Below are positions 24,521-33,746 of a stretch of 35,229 nt of DNA, in pieces. A program made the position numbers and the translations under genes. Within the stretch, counting starts at the first letter, position 1. Every line of letters starts with the position of its first letter. The notes below the pieces were generated by a model. It was not told the origin of the DNA and did not search any database. It saw only the letters and a list, made by a program, of their open reading frames with translations. The DNA lies in assembly GCA_014730345.1 (NCBI GenBank), contig WJIJ01000166.1:1-35229 (forward strand), written 5' to 3'. The DNA is from Candidatus Zixiibacteriota bacterium. Its GTDB lineage: Bacteria > Zixibacteria > MSB-5A5 > UM-FILTER-46-8.

Positions 24521-25072
24521 ATGAAACATTTAAAATACCTGATAGCATTATTGTTAATTTTATCTTTTTCGGGTTGCACCGATCCCGAGCCGCCGCGGAC
24601 AAATGAGCAATCGGTGGAATATCCTCAATCTGAACTTTATAACTCTACAATAATTTTGACCGCCAAAGGAGTTAAAAACACGGAGTTAAATGCGGAGTAC
24701 ATAGCCAAGTATAAGGATAAAAAAGAAACGTTCACGCGTGGAATAGACGCGGTGTTTTATAATGAGGAAGGAGAAAAAATTTCCGACCTTGTTGCGGATT
24801 CGGGCTGGGTGAACGAAGAGACTCAAATGATGGAGGTGCTTGGGAACGTGGTTGTTGTAAACGACGAGGGTGTAAAACTGGAAACAGAAAGCTTGCGCTG
24901 GGACCCGCAGATAGATAAGATTGTAACTGACGATTTTGTGAAGATAACTACCGAAGATGGAGATATACTTACCGGTTATGGTTTGCAAACCGACCAGCGC
25001 CTGCGTAAGTTTAAGATCCTGAAAAACGTACAGGGGAAGATTGAGAAATTGCCCGAAGAGGAACTTGAATAG
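24521..25072 (+). CDS. lptC: LptC-like LPS export protein, lipoprotein form
   Basis: 183 residues. A signal sequence ends in Phe-Ser-Gly-Cys19, a lipobox, so the protein may be lipid-anchored; E. coli LptC is instead held by a membrane helix. The OstA/LptC-type beta-jellyroll follows (about 45-175): LNAEYIAKYKDKKETFTRG, VFYNEEGEKISDLVADSGWV, MMEVLGNVVVVNDEGVKLETE and LRWDPQIDKIVTDDFVKI. It passes LPS from the LptB2FG transporter to the periplasmic bridge. lptB follows 9 bases later with no lptA between. The single jellyroll could also serve as an LptA-like bridge; assignment to LptC rests on length and position. Confidence 0.82.
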   Translation: MKHLKYLIALLLILSFSGCTDPEPPRTNEQSVEYPQSELYNSTIILTAKGVKNTELNAEYIAKYKDKKETFTRGIDAVFYNEEGEKISDLVADSGWVNEETQMMEVLGNVVVVNDEGVKLETESLRWDPQIDKIVTDDFVKITTEDGDILTGYGLQTDQRLRKFKILKNVQGKIEKLPEEELE

Positions 25073-25081
25073 CCGGAACAG

Positions 25082-25804
25082 ATGAAGCTTCAAGCCCAAA
25101 AACTTGTAAAGATATATCGTGGACGAACAGTTGTTAATGGGATAAACGTAGAGGTTAACCGTGGCGAGGTAGTAGGTTTACTTGGCCCCAACGGCGCGGG
25201 GAAAACGACCACATTTTACATGATAACCGGATTTGTAAAACCGAATTCGGGAAATGTAATGCTGGACGAGCGGGAGATAACCAAACTTCCAATGTACCGA
25301 AGGGCGCGCCTTGGTATCGGATACCTTCCACAGGAACAGTCGGTATTTCGCAAATTGACGGTAGAGCAAAATATTATGGCTATCCTGGAGATGCAGAAAA
25401 TATCCAGGGATGAACGTAAGAAGCGGTGCGCTGAATTACTCGATGAACTTGATGTAACTCATCTCGCGGGGAATAAGGCTTACACCTTGTCCGGCGGAGA
25501 ACGAAGAAGAGTGGAGATAGCGAGGGCTTTGGTAAACAATCCCCTGTTCATATTACTCGATGAACCATTTTCCGGTATTGACCCGATAACGGTGGAGGAG
25601 ATCCAGAAGATTATCGCCCGCTTGAAAGAAAAGGGGCTGGGAGTACTGATAACTGACCATAATGTTCGAGAAACCCTTTCAATTACCGACAGGGCATATA
25701 TTATATTCGAAGGCGAGATACTGAAATCGGGAACGGCCGAATTCCTGGCGAATGACCCGGAAGCGAGAAGGATTTATTTAGGAGAAAAATTCCGGCTGAA
25801 TTAA
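25082..25804 (+). CDS. lptB: LptB, ATPase of the LPS export transporter
   Basis: 240 residues, a full ABC ATPase. Walker A is GPNGAGKT (35-42), the Q-loop lies near YLPQEQSVF, the signature is LSGGE (136-140), Walker B is FILLDEP (Asp160, Glu161) and the switch is His193 in [22 protein letters not shown] and [13 protein letters not shown] are hallmark LptB sequences. It powers extraction of LPS from the inner membrane with LptFG. It follows lptC and precedes a DUF2723 gene by 30 bases. Confidence 0.96.
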   Translation: MKLQAQKLVKIYRGRTVVNGINVEVNRGEVVGLLGPNGAGKTTTFYMITGFVKPNSGNVMLDEREITKLPMYRRARLGIGYLPQEQSVFRKLTVEQNIMAILEMQKISRDERKKRCAELLDELDVTHLAGNKAYTLSGGERRRVEIARALVNNPLFILLDEPFSGIDPITVEEIQKIIARLKEKGLGVLITDHNVRETLSITDRAYIIFEGEILKSGTAEFLANDPEARRIYLGEKFRLN

Positions 25805-25834
25805 ACAGGCCGCAGTAATAGAGTTGAGGTTATT

Positions 25835-28357
25835 ATGAGTGGATTTCAAAAAGGTCGTAGTGATTTATACGCAATAATCGCGGTGGCCATCGTTTTTATC
25901 AATGCTTTCATCACCTATTTGCTAACAATGTCCCCTGACCTTCCATTCTGGGATTGCGGCGAATTTATCGCCTGCGCGCATACTATGGGGGTACCTCATC
26001 CGCCGGGAACACCGCTATTCATCCTTCTGGGCAAGATGTTCTTATTATTTAACGTGTTTTATGAAAATTTAGCCGCCCGGATGAATTTCTTTTCGGTAAT
26101 CAGTTCGGCGCTTTCGGTAGCCCTGACCTGCATGATTATAATAAAAATCGTGAAGATGTGGTTCGGCGAAAAAGCGAACGAGATGCCCTACAACCTTCTG
26201 GCATATCTTGGAGGGATAACCGGCGCGTTGTATCATACGTATTCGACAACATTCTGGTTTTCGGCGGTGGAGGCGGAAGTATATGGCACAGCCATGTTGG
26301 TTATGCAAATAATCGTATACCTGACGCTAATATGGTATACAAGGCGAGGGAAGCCGGGGTCGTGGAAATATTTACTCATGATAACTTACCTTTCCTTCCT
26401 TTCTATTGCCATCCACATGACCGTATTCCTGGTTATGCCCGCGGTGTTTCTTTTTATTATTTATTCAGATAAAAAGTTACGAACTGATTGGCGGGTATGG
26501 GCTCTCGGCGTAACATTGTTGTTAACCGCGGTGGATTTTAATTATTTTCTGATAGCATCAGTTGTGTTTCTGGTAATCGGCGTAATTTTTATTGCGTCGG
26601 CAAAAAAGTGCGGGGTATGGAGTATGGTTTTATCAGCGGTACTGCTGGCGGTATTGGGTTTTTCAGTGCACATTTATATACCGATAAGTTCAATGAATGA
26701 TCCGTATATTGACATGAACAATCCGGAGACTATAGATTCGTTTAATTATTTTATGGGTCGTAAGCAATACGGTCAGGAATCAATGCTGTCCAGTATGTTC
26801 AATCGCAAGGGTTCGTGGGAGAACCAGTTTGGTGATTTCCACCGTATGGGATTCTGGCATTTCTTTAAAAAACAGTATTCATCGCCAATACTGTTATTTT
26901 TGCCCTTGTTAATTGGCCTTTTCGGGGTTTTTGAAGCATTAAGGAGGGATATGAAACCGGGGGGCCTGCTGGCATTGCTGTTACTTATATGCACCATTGG
27001 ATTAGTAATTTATATGAACTTCTCCGACGGCACCCGGGGGGTTAGACTGGAGGTACGGGACCGGGACTACTTTTTCACCCCGGGATTTATGTACTTCGCG
27101 CTATTCATCGGTCTTGGAGTATCCGGAATCGGAGCGTGGATGAGCGAGAAGCTTTTAGTTTCGCGCGCCGGCAAATCAGCAAGCCTGATTCCGGCCTTGA
27201 TAATGATTTTAATTTCCATCGGACATACCGCGCCTTCCCATTGGAAATACCAGGACCGGTCAGGAGTTCATCTACCCGCGGATTATGCATTTAATATACT
27301 TAACTCCTGTGAAAAGGACGGGATAATTTTTACAAACGGGGATAATGATACTTACCCCCTGTGGTACCTGCAACTGGTGGAGGGAATACGTACTGATGTG
27401 CGAGTGGTCAACCTTTCTCTTATAAACACCGACTGGTATATAATGCAGCAAAAGAACCAGTTCGATGTCCCTATACCATTGACTGACGAACAGGTTAAAT
27501 GGAATTTCTACGAAGATGCCGCGGGCAATATGTTAATGAAACCATCGAAAGCATTTAAGGATCCGATCACGGGGCAGTTAAAATATCTCACTCCCAACCA
27601 GATCAATGTACAACATGAAATTGTGCGCATGATAACGATTTCCAATAATTGGAAATACCCGGTGTATCTCGCGGCAACTGTTGGCAAGGATATCCAGAAC
27701 CTGATGGGAGAGTACCTGGAACGCCATGGTATGGCTTATAAAATAGTCCCTGAAAAAATAGGCGGGAAATACAATCCGGCAGTTACCGACTCGCTTCTGA
27801 ACCAGGTATACAGGTACCGGGGAATCGATGATCCGGAAATCCATTTTGGTGATACGGAACTGGCAATGACTATCACCTACCCGGAGATGTACATTAACCT
27901 CTCAGATCAACTGTTGGCCGAGGGTGATACGACCTGGGCCAAGGAGTTGCTTGAAGATGCAGTAGAAACATTCCCATTTTACTATCGTGCTCCGATGAAA
28001 CTGCGTTCATTGCTGATTGCCCAGAAAAATCTGGAGGAAGCCGAAACTGTGATTAACGGCGCTATAGACCGGGTTAAATCAATGGTCGATAGATACCCGG
28101 AGGATATATTATGGCACCTGTTTATGGGACCTTTATATATGGAGACCGGAAACCTCCAGGAGGCGATAGAGCAATTCGAAACGGCGTTGGAGATCAATCC
28201 CGATGAAAAGATGGTTCTTGGAAGTATTTTAAACGCTTATCAACTCGCCGGAGAAAACGAAAAAGGACGTAAGCTTCTGGATAGATGGCGGGAGAAATAT
28301 CCACGGGATCCATCGATTCAGCAGTTATACTCCCGTTACAGTCGTATGTTCAGGTGA
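25835..28357 (+). CDS. DUF2723 membrane protein (GT-C-like) with C-terminal TPRs
   Basis: 840 residues. About ten membrane helices cover residues 1-470. The first external loop has the DUF2723 signature LPFWDCGEFIACAHTMGVPH followed by PPGTP, with acidic residues in the place of the catalytic Asp of GT-C glycosyltransferases. A soluble region (about 480-680: FTNGDNDTYPLWYLQ) and TPR-like repeats (about 690-835: LYMETGNLQEAIEQFETALEI) follow. In Bacteroidota-type genomes DUF2723 proteins are proposed lipid-linked-sugar glycosyltransferases, possibly for protein O-glycosylation. The ATG is preceded by GAGGTT. The role next to lptB is not established. Confidence 0.88.
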   Translation: MSGFQKGRSDLYAIIAVAIVFINAFITYLLTMSPDLPFWDCGEFIACAHTMGVPHPPGTPLFILLGKMFLLFNVFYENLAARMNFFSVISSALSVALTCMIIIKIVKMWFGEKANEMPYNLLAYLGGITGALYHTYSTTFWFSAVEAEVYGTAMLVMQIIVYLTLIWYTRRGKPGSWKYLLMITYLSFLSIAIHMTVFLVMPAVFLFIIYSDKKLRTDWRVWALGVTLLLTAVDFNYFLIASVVFLVIGVIFIASAKKCGVWSMVLSAVLLAVLGFSVHIYIPISSMNDPYIDMNNPETIDSFNYFMGRKQYGQESMLSSMFNRKGSWENQFGDFHRMGFWHFFKKQYSSPILLFLPLLIGLFGVFEALRRDMKPGGLLALLLLICTIGLVIYMNFSDGTRGVRLEVRDRDYFFTPGFMYFALFIGLGVSGIGAWMSEKLLVSRAGKSASLIPALIMILISIGHTAPSHWKYQDRSGVHLPADYAFNILNSCEKDGIIFTNGDNDTYPLWYLQLVEGIRTDVRVVNLSLINTDWYIMQQKNQFDVPIPLTDEQVKWNFYEDAAGNMLMKPSKAFKDPITGQLKYLTPNQINVQHEIVRMITISNNWKYPVYLAATVGKDIQNLMGEYLERHGMAYKIVPEKIGGKYNPAVTDSLLNQVYRYRGIDDPEIHFGDTELAMTITYPEMYINLSDQLLAEGDTTWAKELLEDAVETFPFYYRAPMKLRSLLIAQKNLEEAETVINGAIDRVKSMVDRYPEDILWHLFMGPLYMETGNLQEAIEQFETALEINPDEKMVLGSILNAYQLAGENEKGRKLLDRWREKYPRDPSIQQLYSRYSRMFR

Positions 28358-28365
28358 TTTTTGTA

Positions 28366-28391
28366 GGAGGATAAGCTATTTGCTTACCTCC
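28366..28391. terminator. Hairpin between converging operons
   Basis: GGAGG-A-TAAGC (28366-28376) and GCTTACCTCC (28382-28391) form a 10-bp stem with one bulge and a TATTT loop. It sits between the ends of the DUF2723 and methyltransferase genes and could terminate both. T-runs on each side are short. Confidence 0.55.
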
Positions 28392-28414
28392 ATTTCTACA
28401 TCTAATCCGAATTG

Positions 28415-29098
28415 TTATTCTGGAATTATCTTACAGAAAAGACTTGATTCGTCAACTTCTTCAACTGATACATTCGCATCAAGATGCGATGTCAGTTCCG
28501 CGAATTGCGTCTTGTTGATAGTAGTCGCGGTAAAGCCATCTTTACAGGTAATCGTACCATCTCCAGTTTTCTCATAATCAATTTCACCCAATAGACCTTG
28601 TCTGGATTGGATTTCGAACCATTCGAGACGAGGTTCCCAGAATTTAGGAGAGTAGCTCGAAAATAACAAAGTCCCTCCCTTTTTTGTTACCCGGCAACTT
28701 TCGTTTACAAGTTCCAATTGATCGACATGAAATGCCGAAATACCATTTTGAATGCAAAAAACAAGATCAAATGCCTTATTAGTGAAACCGAGATTTATGG
28801 CATCCATTTGAGCAAAAAGGATACGGGATTTTTCTCTCAGGTAATTACCCGCCATCATCAAGCTTGGCAACGAAGTATCTATACCGAAAATTGAAATTTT
28901 CGGATTAGCCAGGGATTTTACAGCCCTGCCATATCCGCAACCAAGTTCGAGGATTTTGTATCCGGGGTGGATATTTGACTTAACATATTCGATTTCCGCA
29001 TTCAAGTATTGCTTCACTCGCGGAGGAGCGACTTCGTAAACCTCGACCAGTTTTTCGGCGGCAAGCTTCTGGGAATAATAGGAATAACGTCCAGCCAT
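28415..29098 (-). CDS. Class I SAM-dependent methyltransferase
   Basis: 227 residues. Motif I is ILELGCGYGRAV (49-60); motif II is near IFGIDTSLPSLMMA, followed by AQMDAINLGF and a post-motif FDLVFCIQNGISAFHVD. A late motif is KKGGTLLFSSYSPKFW. This is the methyltransferase type 11/25 group; the substrate is unknown. An AGGA ribosome site precedes the ATG. It lies 23 bases after the HXXEE gene and is last in the guaA unit. Confidence 0.9.
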   Translation of the reverse strand: MAGRYSYYSQKLAAEKLVEVYEVAPPRVKQYLNAEIEYVKSNIHPGYKILELGCGYGRAVKSLANPKISIFGIDTSLPSLMMAGNYLREKSRILFAQMDAINLGFTNKAFDLVFCIQNGISAFHVDQLELVNESCRVTKKGGTLLFSSYSPKFWEPRLEWFEIQSRQGLLGEIDYEKTGDGTITCKDGFTATTINKTQFAELTSHLDANVSVEEVDESSLFCKIIPE

Positions 29099-29121
29099 TT
29101 TATTATCCTATAACAGCAATT

Positions 29122-29472
29122 CTACCAAAGCAGGTAAAGTAAATACAGTGATACAAAAAGCAAAGAGAACGCGCTGATGCCTCCCGGGAAATAATCTCGT
29201 TTTATTACCATCAACGCTATATGTCCGATTCCATTAATAATATTGCCGATCGTAAAAATCCATATAAATAATAAACCGAGGCGGAAATTCATAAGGTACA
29301 TTATAAATGCGGCGAGGGCAAAGGAGTAAATTAGGGCGTTGATTCCAATGAACAGAGATTTGGGCATCTCCCCTATGATAAGCTTTTTACGAAAGCCGGT
29401 TTTTATCTCTTCAACCAGATGGACAATTAATATTACTACCAGAATAACAAACCATGCAGCGATATTATCCAT
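29122..29472 (-). CDS. HXXEE-domain membrane protein
   Basis: 116 residues, four membrane helices. The family motif is complete: His18-x-x-Glu21-Glu22 in VHLVEEIKTGF, and later GIGHIALMVIKRDYFPGG. The paired His/Glu residues suggest metal binding or catalysis in the membrane; no function is established for the family. The ribosome site is weak. It sits between guaA and a methyltransferase gene on the same strand, 21 bases after guaA. Confidence 0.85.
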   Translation of the reverse strand: MDNIAAWFVILVVILIVHLVEEIKTGFRKKLIIGEMPKSLFIGINALIYSFALAAFIMYLMNFRLGLLFIWIFTIGNIINGIGHIALMVIKRDYFPGGISAFSLLFVSLYLLYLLW

Positions 29473-29493
29473 ATACTCAATTTCGAGAAAATG

Positions 29494-31020
29494 TTATTCC
29501 CACTCGATAGTCGCCGGGGGTTTGCTGGTGATATCATACACTACCCGGTTTATACCTTTTACTTCACGGACAATTTTGGCGGCGATCGATTCGAGGATAT
29601 CATCGGGAATCCGCGCCCAATCGGCGGTCATTCCATCCACCCCGGTTACCGCCCTCAGGACGATAGGATTTTCATAAGTACGCTCATCGCCCATGACGCC
29701 TACCGATTGCACGGGCAGGAGTACACAGAAAGCCTGCCATATTTTATCATACTGCCCGCTTTTTTTAAGCTCATCAATAAAAATATAATCCGCTTCGCGA
29801 AGTATTTCCAGGCGCGGTTCATTGACAGAGCCAATAATCCGCACAGCCAGGCCCGGTCCGGGGAAAGGATGCCTTTCGAGAAATTCCGGAGGCAATCCCA
29901 GTTCTTTGCCGACTTTTCGGACTTCGTCTTTGAAGAGTTCCTTTAATGGTTCGATAACCTTCAGCTTCATTCGTTTCGGAAGTCCGCCGACATTATGGTG
30001 CGATTTTATCAATGCAGAAGGGCCTTTAAAAGAGACGCTCTCAATTAAGTCCGGGTATAAGGTGCCCTGGGCAAGGTATTTAACATTCTCCTTTTCCGCT
30101 ACATCCCGGAATACTTTTATAAATGCTCTTCCGATAATCTTGCGTTTCTTTTCAGGATCCCGTACTCCCTTAAGCCTTTTTAAAAAGAGTTCCCGGGCAT
30201 CTATGTACCTGAAATCAAGCTCGGGGAATTTTGAAAATGCCTGCTGAACTTCCTCTTCCTCGTTTTTGCGCAATAAACCATTATTTACGAAAACGGCTAT
30301 GGTATTTCTTCGGATAGCTTTTGCCAGTAGCAATGAACAAACCGCTGAATCCACGCCGCCGGATAACGCGCAGATTACCCTGGAATCGCCCACAGTTTTA
30401 TTTATATTATCTACTGTTTCATTTACGAAATACTCCGGGGTCCAGGATTGTTCGCATCCGCAGATATCGGTGAGGAAATTCTTGATGATAGTATTTCCAT
30501 ATTCCGTGTGATGGACTTCCGGGTGAAACTGCAAGCCATAGAATTTACGGCTATCCGAGGCAACCGCGGCATTCTCGATGGATTCTGAGGAAGCGATGAT
30601 GTTAAAACCTTCCGGGGGCTGTGCTACATGGTCGCCATGGCTCATCCAGACTTTGCTGAAATCGGGTACGTCTTTAAACAACCCGTTTTCCAATGTTATA
30701 TTTAACTTAGCTGGTCCATATTCCCTGCTTCGGGACCTTTCGATTTTGCCGCCATATTTGAAAGCTGTCGCCTGGAGACCATAGCATATACCGAGAACTG
30801 GGACACGGGTTTCGAAAACGAACTCCGGTAAGACAGGCGCGTCATCATCAAGAACCGATGCCGGTCCGCCGGAGAGGATAATCCCTTTTAATCCGTTTTT
30901 ATTTATTATTTCACCCTGCAGGCAGGATTGAATCCGGCAATATACCTTTTGCTCCCTGACCTTTCGGGCGATAAGCTGGGTATATTGGGAGCCAAAATCT
31001 ATAATCAGTATCCAATCCAT
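29494..31020 (-). CDS. guaA: GuaA, glutamine-hydrolysing GMP synthase
   Basis: 508 residues from the ATG at 31020, 2 bases after the nadB stop; a TTG 9 bases upstream would overlap nadB and was not used. The class I glutamine amidotransferase domain (1-185) has the catalytic Cys79 (GICYGLQA), His166 and Glu168 (QFHPEV). The ATP pyrophosphatase domain has the P-loop SGGVDS (220-225). The C-terminal dimerisation domain ends in DITSKPPATIEWE. It makes GMP from XMP. Two-domain length and motifs are normal. Confidence 0.97.
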   Translation of the reverse strand: MDWILIIDFGSQYTQLIARKVREQKVYCRIQSCLQGEIINKNGLKGIILSGGPASVLDDDAPVLPEFVFETRVPVLGICYGLQATAFKYGGKIERSRSREYGPAKLNITLENGLFKDVPDFSKVWMSHGDHVAQPPEGFNIIASSESIENAAVASDSRKFYGLQFHPEVHHTEYGNTIIKNFLTDICGCEQSWTPEYFVNETVDNINKTVGDSRVICALSGGVDSAVCSLLLAKAIRRNTIAVFVNNGLLRKNEEEEVQQAFSKFPELDFRYIDARELFLKRLKGVRDPEKKRKIIGRAFIKVFRDVAEKENVKYLAQGTLYPDLIESVSFKGPSALIKSHHNVGGLPKRMKLKVIEPLKELFKDEVRKVGKELGLPPEFLERHPFPGPGLAVRIIGSVNEPRLEILREADYIFIDELKKSGQYDKIWQAFCVLLPVQSVGVMGDERTYENPIVLRAVTGVDGMTADWARIPDDILESIAAKIVREVKGINRVVYDITSKPPATIEWE

Positions 31021-31022
31021 AA

Positions 31023-32684
31023 TTACCAAAGTTTTGTGAAATCGGTGCGGCGGATTTCAGTATGATGCTTGAATTTCTTGTCGTCGGTTTCGGGATAATC
31101 TGTTGTGTAATGCAAGCCCCGGGATTCCTTTCTTTCCAGGGCTGATTGGATTACAAGCATTGCCACGGTAGCGAGATTTCGCAGTTCGATAACATCAGCT
31201 CTTACCGGGTTATTCTGGTAGAATTCTTCTATATCGCGAGCGAGAATCTGCATACGCTCCAGGGCGCGATTAAGGCGTTTGTCGCTTCGGACTATGCCGA
31301 CATAATCGGACATCAAACGCCGGATTGTATTCTCGTCATGGGAAATCATACCCCATTCCTGGTGGTCGAAGACTTCTTCATCGATCCATTTTCTGATCCT
31401 GGGATGTTTACCCTCATCCTTTCGGGGGAAATTTTCCTTTATCTCAGCGGCAATCAAACGGGCGGTGGACAACGCTTCGAGGAGTGAATTGGATGCCAGC
31501 CTGTTAGCGCCATGCATCCCGGTACTGGACGTTTCGCCGCATGCGTAAAGGTTCTTAATAACTGTTTGACCTTTTACATCCACGCCAACTCCCCCGCAGA
31601 AATAATGAGCGGCCGGGACGACCGGTATCGGGTTCTCGGCGATATCTATGCCGAATTTCAAACAATTCCTGTATATATTAGGAAACCGGCTCTGGAGAAA
31701 TTGGCCGCCGAGGTGGGTTACATCGAGGAGCACATACGAGTCGCCGGTTTTTTTCATCTCGGCATCTATGGCCCGGGCGACGACATCCCGAGGGGCAAGC
31801 TCCATATCCTTATGGTAGTCCTCCATAAATCTTCGTCCATCCACTGTCTTAAGCCTCCCTCCTTCGCCCCTGACGGTTTCGGAAATCAGGAACGTATCAC
31901 CTGAGGGAGTATATAGACTTGTGGGGTGAAACTGGACAAATTCCATGTTCAGTATAGGCGTTCCCGCCCGGTAAGCCATAGCCATACCATCGCCGGTAGC
32001 GATACTCGGATTGGTGGTGTGGTAATAAGCCCTTCCTGCACCGCCGGTAGCCAGGATTATCCTGTGGGCACGAAAAGTTTTCACCCGGCCTTCGTCGGTG
32101 TCGAGTATGTAAGCTCCATAACAGATACGTATATCTCTTCCGCGGGTCGCGGGGGGGATGATATGTATGCCGAGGAGAAGGTCGATAGCGATATGGTTTT
32201 CATAGATATCGATATTGTCGTTTTCCCTGCTGGCCCTCAACAGCCTGTGCTCAATAGCCCTGCCGGTATAATCGGCGACGTGAAGGACCCGGTTTTGGGA
32301 ATGCCCGCCTTCCTTCCCAAGGTCAAAATCTTCGGCTCCTTTATCGCCGGGTGAAGTTTTCTTTGAAGAAAAATCCACTCCTAACCGGGAAAGCCATTGA
32401 ATATTTTCGGGTCCTGAACGGACGATTCTTTCGACAACCTGGCGTTTGCATATACCACACCCCACCCGCAGGGTATCATCTATGTGGGATTCAAACGAAT
32501 CGGTTTCGGCGGTAACCGCGGCGATACCGCCCTGGGCGTAGTTGGTATTACTGTCAGAGTCCCGTTTTTTGGTCAACACGGCCACCTTGCCGATTTCGGA
32601 TAACTCAAGAGCCAGCGAAAGACCGGCTATACCGGAACCGATAACCAGGAAATCATAATTGTAATATCTCTTCTGACGAACCAT
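31023..32684 (-). CDS. nadB: NadB, L-aspartate oxidase
   Basis: 553 residues, FAD-dependent. The dinucleotide site is VIGSGIAGLSLALE (14-27). NYAQGGIAAV, QFHPTSLY, ETVRGEGG (active-site Arg region), HYFCGGVGVD and GANRLASNSLLEAL identify L-aspartate oxidase rather than the succinate/fumarate reductase flavoprotein. The C-terminal helical domain contains RSDKRLNRALERMQ. It makes iminoaspartate for NAD synthesis, normally feeding NadA, which is not here. It starts 8 bases after lpxK, inside the LPS unit. Confidence 0.95.
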   Translation of the reverse strand: MVRQKRYYNYDFLVIGSGIAGLSLALELSEIGKVAVLTKKRDSDSNTNYAQGGIAAVTAETDSFESHIDDTLRVGCGICKRQVVERIVRSGPENIQWLSRLGVDFSSKKTSPGDKGAEDFDLGKEGGHSQNRVLHVADYTGRAIEHRLLRASRENDNIDIYENHIAIDLLLGIHIIPPATRGRDIRICYGAYILDTDEGRVKTFRAHRIILATGGAGRAYYHTTNPSIATGDGMAMAYRAGTPILNMEFVQFHPTSLYTPSGDTFLISETVRGEGGRLKTVDGRRFMEDYHKDMELAPRDVVARAIDAEMKKTGDSYVLLDVTHLGGQFLQSRFPNIYRNCLKFGIDIAENPIPVVPAAHYFCGGVGVDVKGQTVIKNLYACGETSSTGMHGANRLASNSLLEALSTARLIAAEIKENFPRKDEGKHPRIRKWIDEEVFDHQEWGMISHDENTIRRLMSDYVGIVRSDKRLNRALERMQILARDIEEFYQNNPVRADVIELRNLATVAMLVIQSALERKESRGLHYTTDYPETDDKKFKHHTEIRRTDFTKLW

Positions 32685-32692
32685 AAAATTAC

Positions 32693-33733
32693 TTATCGAA
32701 ATCCATTTATAATATTTAAAACCGAAGATATCAAGGTTTGTTCATCGGCGCAATCAAATTCATATCCAATATCAATGGCATAGACCGGGCAATCGAATGT
32801 AACCGATTTCAAACGGGCGGCATCTTTCATTGTTGTTAAAAGCAATTCCGCATTCGATTCCGCAAACTTTCCGGAAATAAGCGCTATATCGCGTTCGGAA
32901 TAATAATGATGGTCCCGGAATTTAATAAATGATTGAATAGAAGCCCCCTGTTCCTCAATAGTTTTTCGGAAACCACCGGCATTGCCGATACCGCAAAAGG
33001 CTATGACACGCTTTCCAGTTATAAAATCCAGTTGTTCTTTCTCACTACTGTCGACATCGTATAAACCCATTACTTTTATTTTTCCATTAAGTACCGGTAT
33101 ATCAAAACCAAGTTTATTTATCGACTCTTTACTTCGAAGATAAGAAGTATCATCGTTGATATTTTTAACTACTATAATATCAGCCCGTTGGATATTTTCG
33201 ACAGGTTCGCGGAGCATGCCAGCCGGCAGGCATTGTTCATTGTGAAACAACTGATGGGAGTCCACTACTAAAATATCAAGGTCCCGGTGGAGTTTTCTGT
33301 GCTGAAATCCATCGTCAAGGAGGAAAACATCAGGATTGAACCTGTCGATTATTTCACTACCGGTAATAAACCTGTTCGCGCCGATGCCGAAGATGACTTC
33401 ATCGAGCATTTCCGAAAGCATGGCAGGTTCATCGCCTATATTATCGGCGGTCAATTTAAGCTCTTTGGATGACCGGAAAACAATATTGTCATCGCGTTTG
33501 CGCCGGTATCCCCTGCTGAGGAGAGCCACAGAAAAGCCTTTACGGCCGAGCGTTTCCGCGAGATAGCGCGCCAGTGGAGTTTTGCCGGCGCCTCCGGCGG
33601 TGATATTCCCGATGGAGATTACCGGGCGGTTCAGCCTGTTGATGTTGAACCATTTATTATCGTAGGCGAGGTTTCGCGCAAACACAAAACCCCTATAGAT
33701 AAGCGATAGGGGTGTTAAGAGTAGTGAGCTCAA
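32693..33733 (-). CDS. lpxK: LpxK, tetraacyldisaccharide 4'-kinase
   Basis: 346 residues. An N-terminal membrane-associated segment with LIYRGFVFARN precedes the Walker A region GNITAGGAGKTPLARYLAE (Lys51, Thr52), which is diagnostic for LpxK. LLSRGYRRK, GDEPAML and FLLDDGFQHRKLHRDLDILVVD are further family motifs. It phosphorylates the 4' position of the lipid A disaccharide. The start is TTG with AGAG upstream; no ATG occurs near the N-terminus. It lies just after waaA. Confidence 0.95.
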   Translation of the reverse strand: MSSLLLTPLSLIYRGFVFARNLAYDNKWFNINRLNRPVISIGNITAGGAGKTPLARYLAETLGRKGFSVALLSRGYRRKRDDNIVFRSSKELKLTADNIGDEPAMLSEMLDEVIFGIGANRFITGSEIIDRFNPDVFLLDDGFQHRKLHRDLDILVVDSHQLFHNEQCLPAGMLREPVENIQRADIIVVKNINDDTSYLRSKESINKLGFDIPVLNGKIKVMGLYDVDSSEKEQLDFITGKRVIAFCGIGNAGGFRKTIEEQGASIQSFIKFRDHHYYSERDIALISGKFAESNAELLLTTMKDAARLKSVTFDCPVYAIDIGYEFDCADEQTLISSVLNIINGFR

Positions 33734-33746
33734 GCTCTAAGATTTA

